A stretch of DNA of 64,000 nt from Pelagirhabdus alkalitolerans (GCF_900096905.1 NZ_FMYI01000002.1:408071-472070), one strand, 5' to 3'. Counted from the stretch's first letter, positions 52,037-61,730 are shown. Numbers and translations are program-made. The notes: generated by a model not told the origin, from the letters alone.

Positions 52037-52177
52037 ATGGCTAAGGCAAAACAAAACAATCAAACTCAAACCCGTAAACCATCAAAACGTCAACGTCGCA
52101 ATAAAATCATTGTTTATTTAATGATCGCCGCAATGGTTGGATCTGTGTTTACAACTGGATTAGCATACGTATTGTAA
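52037..52177 (+). CDS. Prli42-like membrane miniprotein
   Basis: A 46-residue frame with a basic N-terminus rich in Lys, Arg and Gln (1-23) and one C-terminal helix IIVYLMIAAMVGSVFTTGLA. Prli42 in Listeria is a similar miniprotein anchoring the stressosome to the membrane; the Y-L-M-x-A-A-M pattern matches my memory of that family. TAAAGGAGGT lies 6-7 bases before the ATG. It has its own terminator and stands alone on the plus strand between two minus-strand genes. Confidence 0.7.
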   Translation: MAKAKQNNQTQTRKPSKRQRRNKIIVYLMIAAMVGSVFTTGLAYVL

Positions 52178-52210
52178 GAGAGTAACGCGTGAGGTTACTC
52201 TCTTATTTTT
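52175..52210 (+). terminator. Intrinsic terminator of the Prli42-like gene
   Basis: Perfect 12-bp stem TAAGAGAGTAAC/GTTACTCTCTTA with a 7-base loop and five T residues; the stem begins at the stop codon. Confidence 0.9.
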
Positions 52211-52224
52211 ATGTCAAAACACCA

Positions 52225-53184
52225 TTAATTGTCTTTTTCTGTTAACGTCTTATTCTTGATCGTTAAATAATGTTCTACTTCATTTAATAATTGAAATAGT
52301 TTCGCCCGAATTTCAAATTCTTTTCTCGTCTCTGGTAAATCATCATCCTCAAAATAGCTCCGTAATTCATTCACTCGATCAAGTTGATAGCTCACATTAT
52401 TTTCTGGATAAATAGCATCGGCTAAATCATCAAATAGTTCGGCAATTTTTTTAGCTTGTTCCACACTCACGCGCAATCCATGAATAATCACTTTCATACG
52501 TTCCAATGAATGAAACTGAACTTCCCTCATTGAAAAATAACTTGTTTGACCCTCGTGATCAGACGTGCGGCTCAATATATTCTCGCTCTCTCTTTGAACT
52601 AACGCAGTGGCCTTCTCAAAATCTACTTTCGACCGATTCAAATTTTTCTCATCTAAATGATACGTATGCCCTCTTAAAAATAACGACATATCACGGAAAA
52701 ATGCTTGGTAATTGGACTCAATATCTTTTTTAATCGCTAAAAGATCTTTATCAAGGCTAGGCATATAGAGGTTAAGAATTAAAGCTAAAATAATACCGAC
52801 AGCCATGATTAAGATTTCGTTAATGATTAATGGGATACTAACTTCTTGAGCGGCATAAAAGTGAAATAATATAACTAAACTTGTAATAATACCTGGTGTA
52901 ATTTTCAGCGCATCCGTCACAGGGATAAATGTGATTAATAAAAGCCCCACTGTTAACGGGTGATAACCAATGCCTTCAAATATAACATACGCAAAAATGA
53001 TCGATAATAAACCTGCTGCTGTCCGGTGCCAAGCTGTTGTAAACGAGCGTTTCTGTGTCGGTTGAACACAAAGCACGGCAATAATAGCAGCAGAACCCGG
53101 ACTACTTAATTGTAAAATCTCCGCAATCCAAACAGCGAGTGGTGCCGCAACGGCTGTTTTTATCGTTCGATAACCGATTTTCAT
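52225..53184 (-). CDS. Aromatic acid exporter-family membrane protein (YqjA-like)
   Basis: The 319 residues have an N-terminal ArAE-type membrane domain (about 1-150, five to six helices, with VLCVQPTQKRSFTTAWHR) and a helical cytoplasmic C-terminal domain (160-319). B. subtilis YqjA shows the same layout in the same gene neighbourhood. Family members are inferred exporters of aromatic acids; no transport has been shown for this one. Start preceded by GAAGAGG. Confidence 0.82.
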   Translation of the reverse strand: MKIGYRTIKTAVAAPLAVWIAEILQLSSPGSAAIIAVLCVQPTQKRSFTTAWHRTAAGLLSIIFAYVIFEGIGYHPLTVGLLLITFIPVTDALKITPGIITSLVILFHFYAAQEVSIPLIINEILIMAVGIILALILNLYMPSLDKDLLAIKKDIESNYQAFFRDMSLFLRGHTYHLDEKNLNRSKVDFEKATALVQRESENILSRTSDHEGQTSYFSMREVQFHSLERMKVIIHGLRVSVEQAKKIAELFDDLADAIYPENNVSYQLDRVNELRSYFEDDDLPETRKEFEIRAKLFQLLNEVEHYLTIKNKTLTEKDN

Positions 53185-53264
53185 AACCTCTTCACCCTTT
53201 TTCTAATAAATCATCTATGTATTTCAATCCTTATAGTATAAGTGATATGGCTTTAAAACACAAA

Positions 53265-53291
53265 ACAGAGCCAGCTCAAATGAACTGGCTA
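53265..53291 (-). terminator. Terminator of the chemoreceptor gene
   Basis: AGCCAG-x-TC/GA-x-CTGGCT stem with a 4-base loop, U-rich beyond it on the minus strand, 6 bases past the stop. Confidence 0.65.
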
Positions 53292-53296
53292 AGTGT

Positions 53297-55321
53297 TTAT
53301 AGTTTAAAGGTATTAACTGAAGATTTAAGCGTTTCTGCCAATTGATCTAATGCAACTGACTGTTCACTTAATTGTTCAATCGTGTCACGTTGTTGTTGTG
53401 AATAGGCTGCTGTTTCCTCAATACTTGCTGAACTTTCCTCAGAAATAGACGCAATTTGCTGGATTTCTTTATGCATATGTTGACTACTCTCATCAATCGT
53501 ATTGACAGTTTTTCTAACATGAGTGATTGTCTCATCCATTTTTTGAATGGTTGATTTAATTTGATCAAAATAGTCATTTGATCTTTCAATTTCATTGACC
53601 CCTTTTTCTGATTGCGTTGCAGTCTGATTTAATGAATCAGCAAGCGTGCGTGTTTCGCTTTTCATTGACTGAATCACATTAGATATATCAACAGCTGATC
53701 GACTGACTTGCTCTGCTAACTTCCTAATTTCATTTGCTACCACAGTAAATCCTTGACCTGCTTCACCAGCACGCTTCGATTCAATCGCAGCATTTAGTGC
53801 TAATAGATTGGTCTGTTCTGTAATTTGATTAATCACATCTGTCAAACGCACCACATCTTCCGTTCGAGCTTCTAATCCGTTCAATTTCTCAACAGATGTA
53901 TGCACTTGTTCATTAACATGGCGCATTTGATTTAATGATTGCACCATTTGTTCATAACCTTGACTTGATAAATCATTCACTGATGTTGACACATCGGTTA
54001 AAGCTTGTGAATCATTACGCAATGCTTGTATTTCTAAATCAAGTGTTTGTGATGCGTTTACAACGTCTGCAGCTGATGACGCTTGTTTCTCTGCGCCTTG
54101 TGCGAGTTCTTGTAGGGTTTCAGATGTTTGAATAATTCCCTCTTGTAAATCTTCACTTGAGTTTTTTAAGTCTCCACTTTGATGTGATAAGTCGCCCGCT
54201 GTGTCATTCGTCTTTTTCATTGCTGATTTTAAGTCTTGTACCATCTGTTGAATTGCAAGTGAAAGTTGCTTCACTTCACCTGAACCCCTAATCGGTATAT
54301 CAATTGTTAGGTCACCACTTGACACAAGTTGTGCCGATTGTTGTAGTTGCATTAAAGGTTTTGTAATTCGACGAGAAACTAAATAACCAGTTACACTAAC
54401 AATTAACATCGTTAGAAGGGCAACACCTAAAATAATCGTTCTTAAATTCACTACGGATGACAACACTTCGTCTCGGTCTTCATTAACGAGTAAGACCCAA
54501 TCATTACCTGAATAGTCGCTATAACCACCACTCCGTGCATACCCAATAATTGAATCCACATCCGCACTCGATTGTGCTCGTGTCACGCCTGATTGATCTT
54601 GCTCAAGCTGATTAACAATTTGGTAAATATTTGACTGTGGATCTAATTGATCACTTACAGTTTCTTCAGATTCATTAACTGTCGCTTGAGACACCGTATC
54701 TGCAATCTTCTCACCCGTCTGATCAACTAATTCGACTGTGCTTGAGTCGGTCATTATCGAATTAATATCATCCCATATATGCGTCATATTTAAAGATGCC
54801 TCTATAATTCCATTGATGGATTCACCTTGTTCAATCGGTACGTAAAACATCATGACAAACTCGTCTAAAGCATCATCATACTGTATGTCAGATAACGTTA
54901 CCTCTCCTTGAATACTGTCTTGAAACCAACTTGACGACGGCTCATAATTTGTGCCGGGTTGATTTGACGATTGACCTCTTAATTCACCATCTGAGTCTAA
55001 CACTGTCAACGATTCAAAATAATTATGTGTTTGAATGGCTGAATCTAAATCATTCGTGATCGACAGTTCATCCGTTAGTGCATTTTGTACAAAATCTAAT
55101 TGTGACAACACATTTAAATCACGAATACGTTCATACATAAATCGATCGATCTTTTCCATATGTAGTTGTGCGTTCTCTTCAACCTTTTCCCCTGTTTCAT
55201 CCTCTAATGCATTTGATGATACTTGAAAAGCTAGTAAGCCAATAACTATAATTGGCAGTAAACCAACAAGACCAAATGTTACAATAAGTTTTCTTCTAAT
55301 ACCCCCACGCAAGTTCTTCAT
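53297..55321 (-). CDS. Methyl-accepting chemotaxis protein
   Basis: Transmembrane chemoreceptor of 674 residues: TM1 (about 10-32), a double-Cache-like extracellular domain (about 35-285), TM2 (about 290-312), HAMP (315-368) and a cytoplasmic four-helix signalling domain with the conserved hairpin EQTNLLALNAAIESKRAGE. The hairpin reads IESKRAGE where most receptors have IEAARAGE, a mild variant. AGAGGA lies 8 bases before the ATG at 55321. Ligand unknown. CheR encoded at 4.5 kb is its expected methyltransferase. Confidence 0.93.
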   Translation of the reverse strand: MKNLRGGIRRKLIVTFGLVGLLPIIVIGLLAFQVSSNALEDETGEKVEENAQLHMEKIDRFMYERIRDLNVLSQLDFVQNALTDELSITNDLDSAIQTHNYFESLTVLDSDGELRGQSSNQPGTNYEPSSSWFQDSIQGEVTLSDIQYDDALDEFVMMFYVPIEQGESINGIIEASLNMTHIWDDINSIMTDSSTVELVDQTGEKIADTVSQATVNESEETVSDQLDPQSNIYQIVNQLEQDQSGVTRAQSSADVDSIIGYARSGGYSDYSGNDWVLLVNEDRDEVLSSVVNLRTIILGVALLTMLIVSVTGYLVSRRITKPLMQLQQSAQLVSSGDLTIDIPIRGSGEVKQLSLAIQQMVQDLKSAMKKTNDTAGDLSHQSGDLKNSSEDLQEGIIQTSETLQELAQGAEKQASSAADVVNASQTLDLEIQALRNDSQALTDVSTSVNDLSSQGYEQMVQSLNQMRHVNEQVHTSVEKLNGLEARTEDVVRLTDVINQITEQTNLLALNAAIESKRAGEAGQGFTVVANEIRKLAEQVSRSAVDISNVIQSMKSETRTLADSLNQTATQSEKGVNEIERSNDYFDQIKSTIQKMDETITHVRKTVNTIDESSQHMHKEIQQIASISEESSASIEETAAYSQQQRDTIEQLSEQSVALDQLAETLKSSVNTFKL

Positions 55322-55430
55322 GTTGATCATCCTCTTTTTCTATATCTTTTGTGATACTAATCACAGCTTTAGTATTATCGGATTTAAACTATAATTGTTT
55401 AACGATGTCACAAATTTGTCATTTTTTTCA

Positions 55431-55466
55431 TAAAAAAAGAAACAACCTTATTGTTAGGTTGTTTCC
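55431..55466 (-). terminator. Intrinsic terminator of the bkd operon
   Basis: Perfect 10-bp stem GAAACAACCT/AGGTTGTTTC with a 7-base loop and TTTTTTT on the minus strand, 17 bases after bkdB. Confidence 0.9.
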
Positions 55467-55482
55467 AGTATGAGAAGTTATC

Positions 55483-56724
55483 TTAATAAATCGGGGTGGT
55501 ATCACCTGAAATGTTCTCTAATATATCCTTAACGTGAGACATGAAGCGACCACATATAACACCATCTAATATACGATGATCTAAAGATAAACATAAATTA
55601 ACCATGTCGCGTTGCGCAATCATATCATCAATAATAACGGGCTTTTTCACAATCGATTCAACTTGAAGAATAGCTGCTTGCGGATAGTTGATGACACCCA
55701 TAGACTGAACCGAACCAAATGTCCCTGTATTATTGACCGTAAATGTGCCACCTTCCATGTCCTTTTGAGTTAACGTGCCGTGCTTTGCCTTTTGAGCAAG
55801 AGTATGCACTTCTTTTGCAATACCTTTTATGCTCTTTTCATCTACATTTTGAATAACCGGAACGAATAACTCTGTTTCATTTCCAACTGCTATCGATAAA
55901 TTAATATCCTTATGTTGAATGATTTTATCGCCTGCCCATGAACTATTTAATTCAGGGAATTTTTTCAATGCTTTTGCAACAGCATTCAAAAAGAATGCAA
56001 AATAAGATAAGTTATACCCTTCTCGTTCTCTAAACAAGTCTTTTTCATCATCACGATACTTCACAAGGTTTGTTACATCGACTTCGATCATCATCCAAGC
56101 ATGAGGAATCTCCGTCGTTGCTCTGACCATGTTATTCGCAATCGATTTTCTAATACCAGTGACTGGAATTTCAAGATCTTGGTTATTTAAGATTGGATTT
56201 GGCGCCTCTACCTGTTGTGGTGCTTCTTTCGATCGTTCTTCTTTCGTTGGTACACTTGTTTGTTCAGGTATTGGTTCATTTTTAGGCTTATTAATGTATT
56301 GTTTTATATCTTTTCTTGTAATTCGACCACCTAGTCCTGTGCCTTTAACTTGTTTTAAGTCCACTTGATGTTCATTGGCTAAACGCATAACAGCAGGTGA
56401 ATAGCGATCAGCCATTGATTCTGTTGAAGCGAGTTCTTCTTGAACAGGCTCACTTTTTTCAGGAGCTGACTTCATTGTTGATTTATCCGTTTCAATCTCA
56501 CATAAAGGTGAACCAACAGCAACTGTTTCACCAGGCTCAACTAATTGCTTGGTCACTTTACCTTCAAATGTTGATGGAACTTCAGCGTTCACTTTATCTG
56601 TCATCACCTCAACTAAGGGCGCGTACTTACTCACTTGGTCACCACTTTCAACTAACCATTGACTAATGGTTCCTTCCGTTACGCTCTCTCCCAATTGAGG
56701 CATGGTAATCGTTTCAATTGGCAT
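55483..56724 (-). CDS. bkdB: Branched-chain 2-oxoacid dehydrogenase E2 (lipoamide acyltransferase)
   Basis: Core acyltransferase of the BCKDH complex. In 413 residues: lipoyl domain (1-77) with the lipoylated Lys44 in MTDKV, a Glu/Ser linker, peripheral-subunit-binding domain (about 112-147, with YSPAVMRLANEH and GLGGRITRKDI), and the catalytic domain (about 185-413) with the active histidine in DHRILDG. GGAGG precedes the ATG. Last gene of lpdV-bkdAA-bkdAB-bkdB. Confidence 0.93.
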   Translation of the reverse strand: MPIETITMPQLGESVTEGTISQWLVESGDQVSKYAPLVEVMTDKVNAEVPSTFEGKVTKQLVEPGETVAVGSPLCEIETDKSTMKSAPEKSEPVQEELASTESMADRYSPAVMRLANEHQVDLKQVKGTGLGGRITRKDIKQYINKPKNEPIPEQTSVPTKEERSKEAPQQVEAPNPILNNQDLEIPVTGIRKSIANNMVRATTEIPHAWMMIEVDVTNLVKYRDDEKDLFREREGYNLSYFAFFLNAVAKALKKFPELNSSWAGDKIIQHKDINLSIAVGNETELFVPVIQNVDEKSIKGIAKEVHTLAQKAKHGTLTQKDMEGGTFTVNNTGTFGSVQSMGVINYPQAAILQVESIVKKPVIIDDMIAQRDMVNLCLSLDHRILDGVICGRFMSHVKDILENISGDTTPIY

Positions 56725-56742
56725 ATTTATTCCTCCATAGCA

Positions 56743-57729
56743 TTAAAATAATGCAAGTTCTAACATTGCATCTTTAATTTTATCTTGATTAACCATAAAT
56801 GCTTTTTCTAGAGTACTCGCATAAGGCATAGATGGAACGTCAGGTCCTGCTAATCGTTTAATCGGAGCATCTAGTTCGAATAAGCAATGCTCAGCGATAA
56901 TCGCACTTACTTCACCGATGATGCTTCCTTCTTTATTATCCTCTGTAATTAAAAGCACTTTTCCTGTATGATTCGCCGCTTCTATAATCGATTCTTGATC
57001 CAGTGGATACACGGTTCTTAAATCAATTAAATTAACAGATACACCTTTTTCCTCACTTAACTCTTTTGCTGCTTCTTTTGCATAATGTACCATCAATCCA
57101 TATGTGATGACGGTTATATCATCGCCTTGTAGCACTTGATTTGCTTTTCCAATTGGCGTTAACACTTCTTCTTCTGGTAATTCTTCTTTCAATAAACGAT
57201 ACGCTTTTTTATGTTCAAAGAACAAGACAGGATCTTCATCACGAATCGCTGATTTCAGCAGTCCTTTTGCATCTTTAGGATTGGATGGAATCACGATCTT
57301 CAAACCTGGCTGATTAGCAAATACTGATTCGATCGATTGCGAGTGATAAAGGGCACCATGGATCCCTCCACCGAAAGGCGCCCTAACAGTGATCGGACAT
57401 GACCAATCACCATTTGAACGATAACGCATTTTAGCTGCTTCAGAAATAATTTGATTAACAGCTGGTAATATAAAATCGGCAAATTGAATCTCAGCAATAG
57501 GATGCATCCCGTACATTGCTGCACCAATTCCAACACCTGTGATCGCAGATTCAGCAAGCGGCGCATCAATAACGCGTTCTTTTCCGAATTTGTCATACAA
57601 ACCATCTGTCGCTCTAAAGACACCACCACGTTTACCAACGTCTTCTCCTAATACAAATACACGTTGATCACGTTCCATTTCTTCTGTCATCGCTTGATTG
57701 ATTGCTTCAATATATGTGACTTGTGCCAT
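56743..57729 (-). CDS. bkdAB: Branched-chain 2-oxoacid dehydrogenase E1 beta
   Basis: Beta subunit of the thiamine-diphosphate decarboxylase. The 328 residues include GEDVGKRGGVFRAT, FADFILPAVNQIISEAAKMR, RAPFGGGIHGALYHSQS and the C-terminal GPDVPSMPYAS segment found in E1 beta chains. The ATG is one base after the bkdAA stop, with GAAAGGAG inside it. Works with bkdAA on oxoacids from Val, Leu and Ile, giving acyl-CoA primers for branched fatty acids. Confidence 0.94.
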   Translation of the reverse strand: MAQVTYIEAINQAMTEEMERDQRVFVLGEDVGKRGGVFRATDGLYDKFGKERVIDAPLAESAITGVGIGAAMYGMHPIAEIQFADFILPAVNQIISEAAKMRYRSNGDWSCPITVRAPFGGGIHGALYHSQSIESVFANQPGLKIVIPSNPKDAKGLLKSAIRDEDPVLFFEHKKAYRLLKEELPEEEVLTPIGKANQVLQGDDITVITYGLMVHYAKEAAKELSEEKGVSVNLIDLRTVYPLDQESIIEAANHTGKVLLITEDNKEGSIIGEVSAIIAEHCLFELDAPIKRLAGPDVPSMPYASTLEKAFMVNQDKIKDAMLELALF

Positions 57730-58731
57730 TTAGTTAACTCCTTTCGTCTGATAGACATGATCGTAAAGCGTATCCTCGGATGCATACGGTGCCTGATCTG
57801 CGTAATCTGTTGCCTCATCAATTTCTTCTTTTAACTTCGTCTCTATTTCTTCTTCAACTTCGTCAGTTAAAATATTTTGCTCTTTTAAGTAATTTCTAAA
57901 GTGAATTAAGCCATCATTTTCTTTCGCTTTTTCAACTTCTTCCTGAGACCGATAACTAGAATCATCGTCATCACTTGAGTGAGGTGTTAAACGATAGCTT
58001 ACAGCCTCAATTAATGATGGACCTTCTTGATTTTTGGCACGATCGTGTGCCTCTTTAACAGCTCGGTACACATCGAAAGGATCATTACCATCAACGGTTT
58101 CACCATACATACCATAACCTTTTGCGCGATCAGAAATCTTCTCACAAGCCACTTGATCACCTAGTCCCACTGATATGGCATATTGATTGTTTTCCACCAT
58201 GACGATCACAGGTAATTTATGGACAGCTGCAAAGTTGCACCCTTCATGGAAATCACCTTGATTAGATGATCCCTCACCTAAAGTGACAAAGCTAACAGCT
58301 GGATCATTTGATAATCGAGTTGCTAGCGCAACCCCTACAGCATGTGGTACTTGTGTTGTGACAGGTGATGAACCACTCAACATACGCAGGCGTTTATGAC
58401 CAAAATGACCTGGCATTTGACGTCCGCCTGAATTTGGATCTTCTGCTTTTGCAAAAGCTTGTAACATTAATTCTTTTACGGTCATGCCCATTGCAAGGAC
58501 AACCCCTACATCACGATAATAAGGTGCTGAATAATCTCGGTCTCGATTTAACGCAAAACTAGCTGCCACTTGCTGTACTTCTTGTCCTTGACATGAAACA
58601 ACAAATGGAATTTTCCCCGCTCTATTCAGTAACCACATTCGCTCATCAACACGTCTTGCCGTCAATATGAGTCGATACATTTCAAGGACATCATCATCTG
58701 ATAAGCCTAATTTTTCATGTTTATTCATCAT
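57730..58731 (-). CDS. bkdAA: Branched-chain 2-oxoacid dehydrogenase E1 alpha
   Basis: Alpha subunit that binds thiamine diphosphate. The 333 residues carry GQEVQQVAASFAL, the YYRDVG segment, the ThDP-binding stretch GEGSSNQGDFHEGCNFAAVHKLPVI (begins TLGEGSS), and the regulatory-loop-like RLTPHSSDDD. Two adjacent ATG codons are possible; GGAAGGG favours the first, at 58731. Second gene of the operon, 49 bases after lpdV. Confidence 0.93.
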   Translation of the reverse strand: MMNKHEKLGLSDDDVLEMYRLILTARRVDERMWLLNRAGKIPFVVSCQGQEVQQVAASFALNRDRDYSAPYYRDVGVVLAMGMTVKELMLQAFAKAEDPNSGGRQMPGHFGHKRLRMLSGSSPVTTQVPHAVGVALATRLSNDPAVSFVTLGEGSSNQGDFHEGCNFAAVHKLPVIVMVENNQYAISVGLGDQVACEKISDRAKGYGMYGETVDGNDPFDVYRAVKEAHDRAKNQEGPSLIEAVSYRLTPHSSDDDDSSYRSQEEVEKAKENDGLIHFRNYLKEQNILTDEVEEEIETKLKEEIDEATDYADQAPYASEDTLYDHVYQTKGVN

Positions 58732-58780
58732 TTGTTCCCTTCCTTTCATACAAAGCCTTTAAATAGAATTTATTAATGTG

Positions 58781-60202
58781 TTAACCATGGATCATTTGAT
58801 CGTCTATTGAAAGAGACGCTTCCTGGAACGCTTCACTCAATGAAGGGTGAGGATGTGCAAGACTAGCAATTTCTGAAGCTTCTGCATTTAAAATCATGCT
58901 TAACCCTGCTTCTGAAATTAACTCTGTTACCGTACTTCCGATCATATGAACGCCTATAACATCTTTTGATTGGCGATCCACAATAAGTTTTATAAACCCA
59001 GAGTAGTCACCATTAATATGTGCTTTTCCAATTGCACTAAACGGACACTTCTTAACAATAATATCTAAACCTTGTTGCTTGGCTTCATTCTCGGTCAATC
59101 CTACCATCGCAACTTCTGGTGAACTATAAACACAACCAACGACTAATTTAGAATACAATTCATTTTCTAGTTGATTCGCGAGATGACCCACAGCGATTTT
59201 TCCTTCATTTCCTGCTACATGTGCAAGTTGTGCGCCACCAATACAATCTCCAATCGCATAAATATGTGATTCTTTTGTTTGGTAATTCTCATTTACTTTG
59301 ATCGTGTTTGATTCTGTTAATTGAATGGATGTATTCTCTAACCCAATCTGTTCAATATTCGCTTCACGTCCAACAGATACAAGTAAGCGTTCTGCTTCAA
59401 GGTTTATTGTTTCTGCATTGTTCTCTATCTCAACTGATAAGGTTTGATTTGTTTGTTTATAATTTCTGACTTTGGTTTCTTCATATATGGTGATTCCTTT
59501 TTTTTGCAATCTGTTTCTTAACTCATTTGACAGATCATGATCAAACTCAGGTAAAATTGATGAGGCCGCTTCGACCACGGTTACCTGGACATCAAAATCA
59601 GCCAACATCGAGGCCCACTCAATGCCAATGACACCGCCACCGACAATGACGATTGAAAAAGGTAATTGATCTAAATAAAACATATCATCACTAGATAAAA
59701 CAAATTTGTGATCAAAAGGTAAATTAGAGAGTGACTTTGGTTTACTTCCTGAAGCAATTATGACATTTTCCCCAACAAGAACTTCATTTTCACGCTCATC
59801 ATCAAATTCAACAGATACAGCACCTGCAACAGGGGAGAATATGGACGGACCTAATAAACGGCCAAACCCGTCAAATATATCAATTTTATGTTTTTTCATT
59901 AAGTGCTTAACACCTTCGTACAGCGTGTTAATGACTTGATTTTTTCGATTTTGAATGGCACCTAAATGAATGCCCACATCACCAGATTCAATCCCGAAAT
60001 CATCACTTTTGGATATGGTTTGATAAACAGATGCACTTTTTAAAAACACCTTTGATGGAATACAGCCTTTATGTAAGCATGTTCCACCTAACTTATCCGC
60101 CTCAACTAATGCAACCGTCAATCCTAGTTGCTTTGCTCTGATAGCTGAGGTGTAACCGCCAATACCACCACCCAATATGACTAGGTCATAATTTTTAACC
60201 AT
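58781..60202 (-). CDS. lpdV: Dihydrolipoyl dehydrogenase of the BCKDH complex (E3)
   Basis: FAD-dependent enzyme that reoxidises the E2 lipoyl groups with NAD. The 473 residues have GGGIGGY near the N-terminus (FAD), the redox pair in GGTCLHKGCIPSK, the NAD loop GGGVIGIEWASML, and the C-terminal HPHPSLSEAF active-site base region. AAAGGAG precedes the ATG. It leads the operon, as lpdV does in B. subtilis, but ptb, bcd and buk are absent upstream. Confidence 0.94.
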   Translation of the reverse strand: MVKNYDLVILGGGIGGYTSAIRAKQLGLTVALVEADKLGGTCLHKGCIPSKVFLKSASVYQTISKSDDFGIESGDVGIHLGAIQNRKNQVINTLYEGVKHLMKKHKIDIFDGFGRLLGPSIFSPVAGAVSVEFDDERENEVLVGENVIIASGSKPKSLSNLPFDHKFVLSSDDMFYLDQLPFSIVIVGGGVIGIEWASMLADFDVQVTVVEAASSILPEFDHDLSNELRNRLQKKGITIYEETKVRNYKQTNQTLSVEIENNAETINLEAERLLVSVGREANIEQIGLENTSIQLTESNTIKVNENYQTKESHIYAIGDCIGGAQLAHVAGNEGKIAVGHLANQLENELYSKLVVGCVYSSPEVAMVGLTENEAKQQGLDIIVKKCPFSAIGKAHINGDYSGFIKLIVDRQSKDVIGVHMIGSTVTELISEAGLSMILNAEASEIASLAHPHPSLSEAFQEASLSIDDQMIHG

Positions 60203-60252
60203 AAAAAAACTCCTTTATTTAAATGACGATTTTTAATTAATTGTACACTTTT

Positions 60253-60281
60253 ATCGTATCGCTTAATCCAATAATTTGCAA
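60253..60281 (-). promoter_or_regulatory. Sigma-A promoter of the lpdV-bkd operon
   Basis: Minus strand TTGCAA-N17-TACGAT, about 50 bases upstream of lpdV. I see no -24/-12 sigma-54 (SigL) promoter, which drives this operon with BkdR in B. subtilis. Confidence 0.65.
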
Positions 60282-60330
60282 GAATAATTTATATAAGATA
60301 TTAAGATTAGGTCATAATTTTAACGTATAT

Positions 60331-60375
60331 AAAAGAACGAGTATGCATTGATATTCAACACATACTCGTTCTTTT
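60331..60375 (-). terminator. Intrinsic terminator of the aspartokinase gene
   Basis: Perfect 15-bp stem AAAAGAACGAGTATG/CATACTCGTTCTTTT with a 15-base loop, 9 bases after the stop; U-tract limited to the stem end. Confidence 0.8.
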
Positions 60376-60383
60376 ATATTTCT

Positions 60384-61730
60384 TTACTCAAAAAAAGCAT
60401 TATACAAGGATTGAACAGCTTTCTTCACACCGGCTTCTTTTATTCCGAACATTAATGATACTTCTGATGAACCTTGATTAATCATCTCAATATTTACACC
60501 AGCATCTCCAATCGCCTGAGCTGCTTTAGCTGCTGTTCCAACGTGACAGTGCATTTCCTCACCTACAACCATGATTAGCGCCAAGCCTCTTTCTGTATAT
60601 ACCGTATCAGGATTAAGCTCTTGATTGATACGGTTGATGACGACTTGTTCTTTTTCTTCATCCATCTGATTCTCGCGGATAATGACAGACAAGTCATCAA
60701 TACCAGATGGTGTGTGTTCGTAGGAAATGCCTTCATCTTCAAGGATATTAAGCAATCGACGACCAAAACCGACTTCTCTATTCATCAAATATTTACTCAC
60801 GTATAAACTCATAAACCCTTTATCACTTGCAATCCCAACGACAGGATCACCACGTACTTCTTTACGAGACACAATAATGGTTCCAAGTGCATTTGGATTG
60901 TTCGTATTCTTAATACTTACTGGGATTTCAGCTTTAAAGGCTGGAATCAAAGCTTCAGCATGGAAAACTGAAAAACCAGCATACGACAATTCACGCATTT
61001 CTTTGTAAGTAAGCGATGTGATCTCTTTAGGATTATGAACGATTTGTGGATTAACACAATAAACAGAATCTACATCTGTAAAGTTCTCATAGAGCTCAGC
61101 TTCAACACCTGCTGCTACAATCGATCCTGTAATATCCGAGCCACCACGAGAGAAGGTGACAAGTTTTCCTTCTTTTGTATACCCGAAGAAACCTGGAATA
61201 ACAACAATCTGATCACGTTTTCGGATATTGTAAATATGATCAAAACTTTCATCTAAAATTTGTGCACTACCAGGTTCATCACTTAACATAATACCTGCAT
61301 CTTTAGGATTTAAATAGGTTGCATCCATCCCTACTTTAACAAGGTATTCACTTAATACCTTTGCTAAGGAATCTTCGCCTATAGCTTTTAACGCCTCAAG
61401 CTTAAAGTCAATGTCTCCACCTTCAGTAAACAGTTTATGAACATCTTCTTTAATGTCTTTAAGTACACGATCGGTTAGATCAAGCTCTGTAATAATTTGC
61501 TTGAAGCGACTAAGTACAGCATTCAGTTCATCTGTTGTGTCTTCCCCATTCTGAAAAGCTTGTCCTAACTCAATTAATAAATCTGTAACTTTTGTGTCCG
61601 CATCATCACGTTTACCGGGTGCTGAAACAACGACAACACGTCTCGATTCATCTGATTCTATAATACGAGCGACCTTCTTTAATTGCTCAGCACTCGCAAC
61701 TGAGCTTCCCCCAAATTTTGCTACCTTCAT
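60384..61730 (-). CDS. Aspartokinase (YclM/ThrD class III type)
   Basis: Phosphorylates aspartate, the entry to lysine, threonine and methionine synthesis. The 448 residues align with B. subtilis YclM: KFGGSSVASAEQL, SAPGKRDDADTKVTDLL, FSRGGSDITGSIVAAG, YAGFSVFHAEALIPA, then two ACT domains (about 300-448) with MSLYVSKYLMNREVGFG and VNIEMINQGSSEVSLMFG. GGAG lies 10 bases before the ATG. No lysine riboswitch is visible in the leader. A TTGTTA-N18-TATGAT promoter candidate lies upstream. Confidence 0.9.
   Translation of the reverse strand: MKVAKFGGSSVASAEQLKKVARIIESDESRRVVVVSAPGKRDDADTKVTDLLIELGQAFQNGEDTTDELNAVLSRFKQIITELDLTDRVLKDIKEDVHKLFTEGGDIDFKLEALKAIGEDSLAKVLSEYLVKVGMDATYLNPKDAGIMLSDEPGSAQILDESFDHIYNIRKRDQIVVIPGFFGYTKEGKLVTFSRGGSDITGSIVAAGVEAELYENFTDVDSVYCVNPQIVHNPKEITSLTYKEMRELSYAGFSVFHAEALIPAFKAEIPVSIKNTNNPNALGTIIVSRKEVRGDPVVGIASDKGFMSLYVSKYLMNREVGFGRRLLNILEDEGISYEHTPSGIDDLSVIIRENQMDEEKEQVVINRINQELNPDTVYTERGLALIMVVGEEMHCHVGTAAKAAQAIGDAGVNIEMINQGSSEVSLMFGIKEAGVKKAVQSLYNAFFE

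Noticed and set aside
53297..55321. Chemoreceptor gene suspected of frameshift because of the unusual IESKRAGE hairpin
   Set aside because: The frame is uninterrupted, flanking signalling residues are conserved and length is normal; it is a simple substitution.
57300..57638. 112-codon minus-strand frame inside bkdAB
   Set aside because: Out-of-frame shadow of an intact gene with no ribosome site or recognisable domain.
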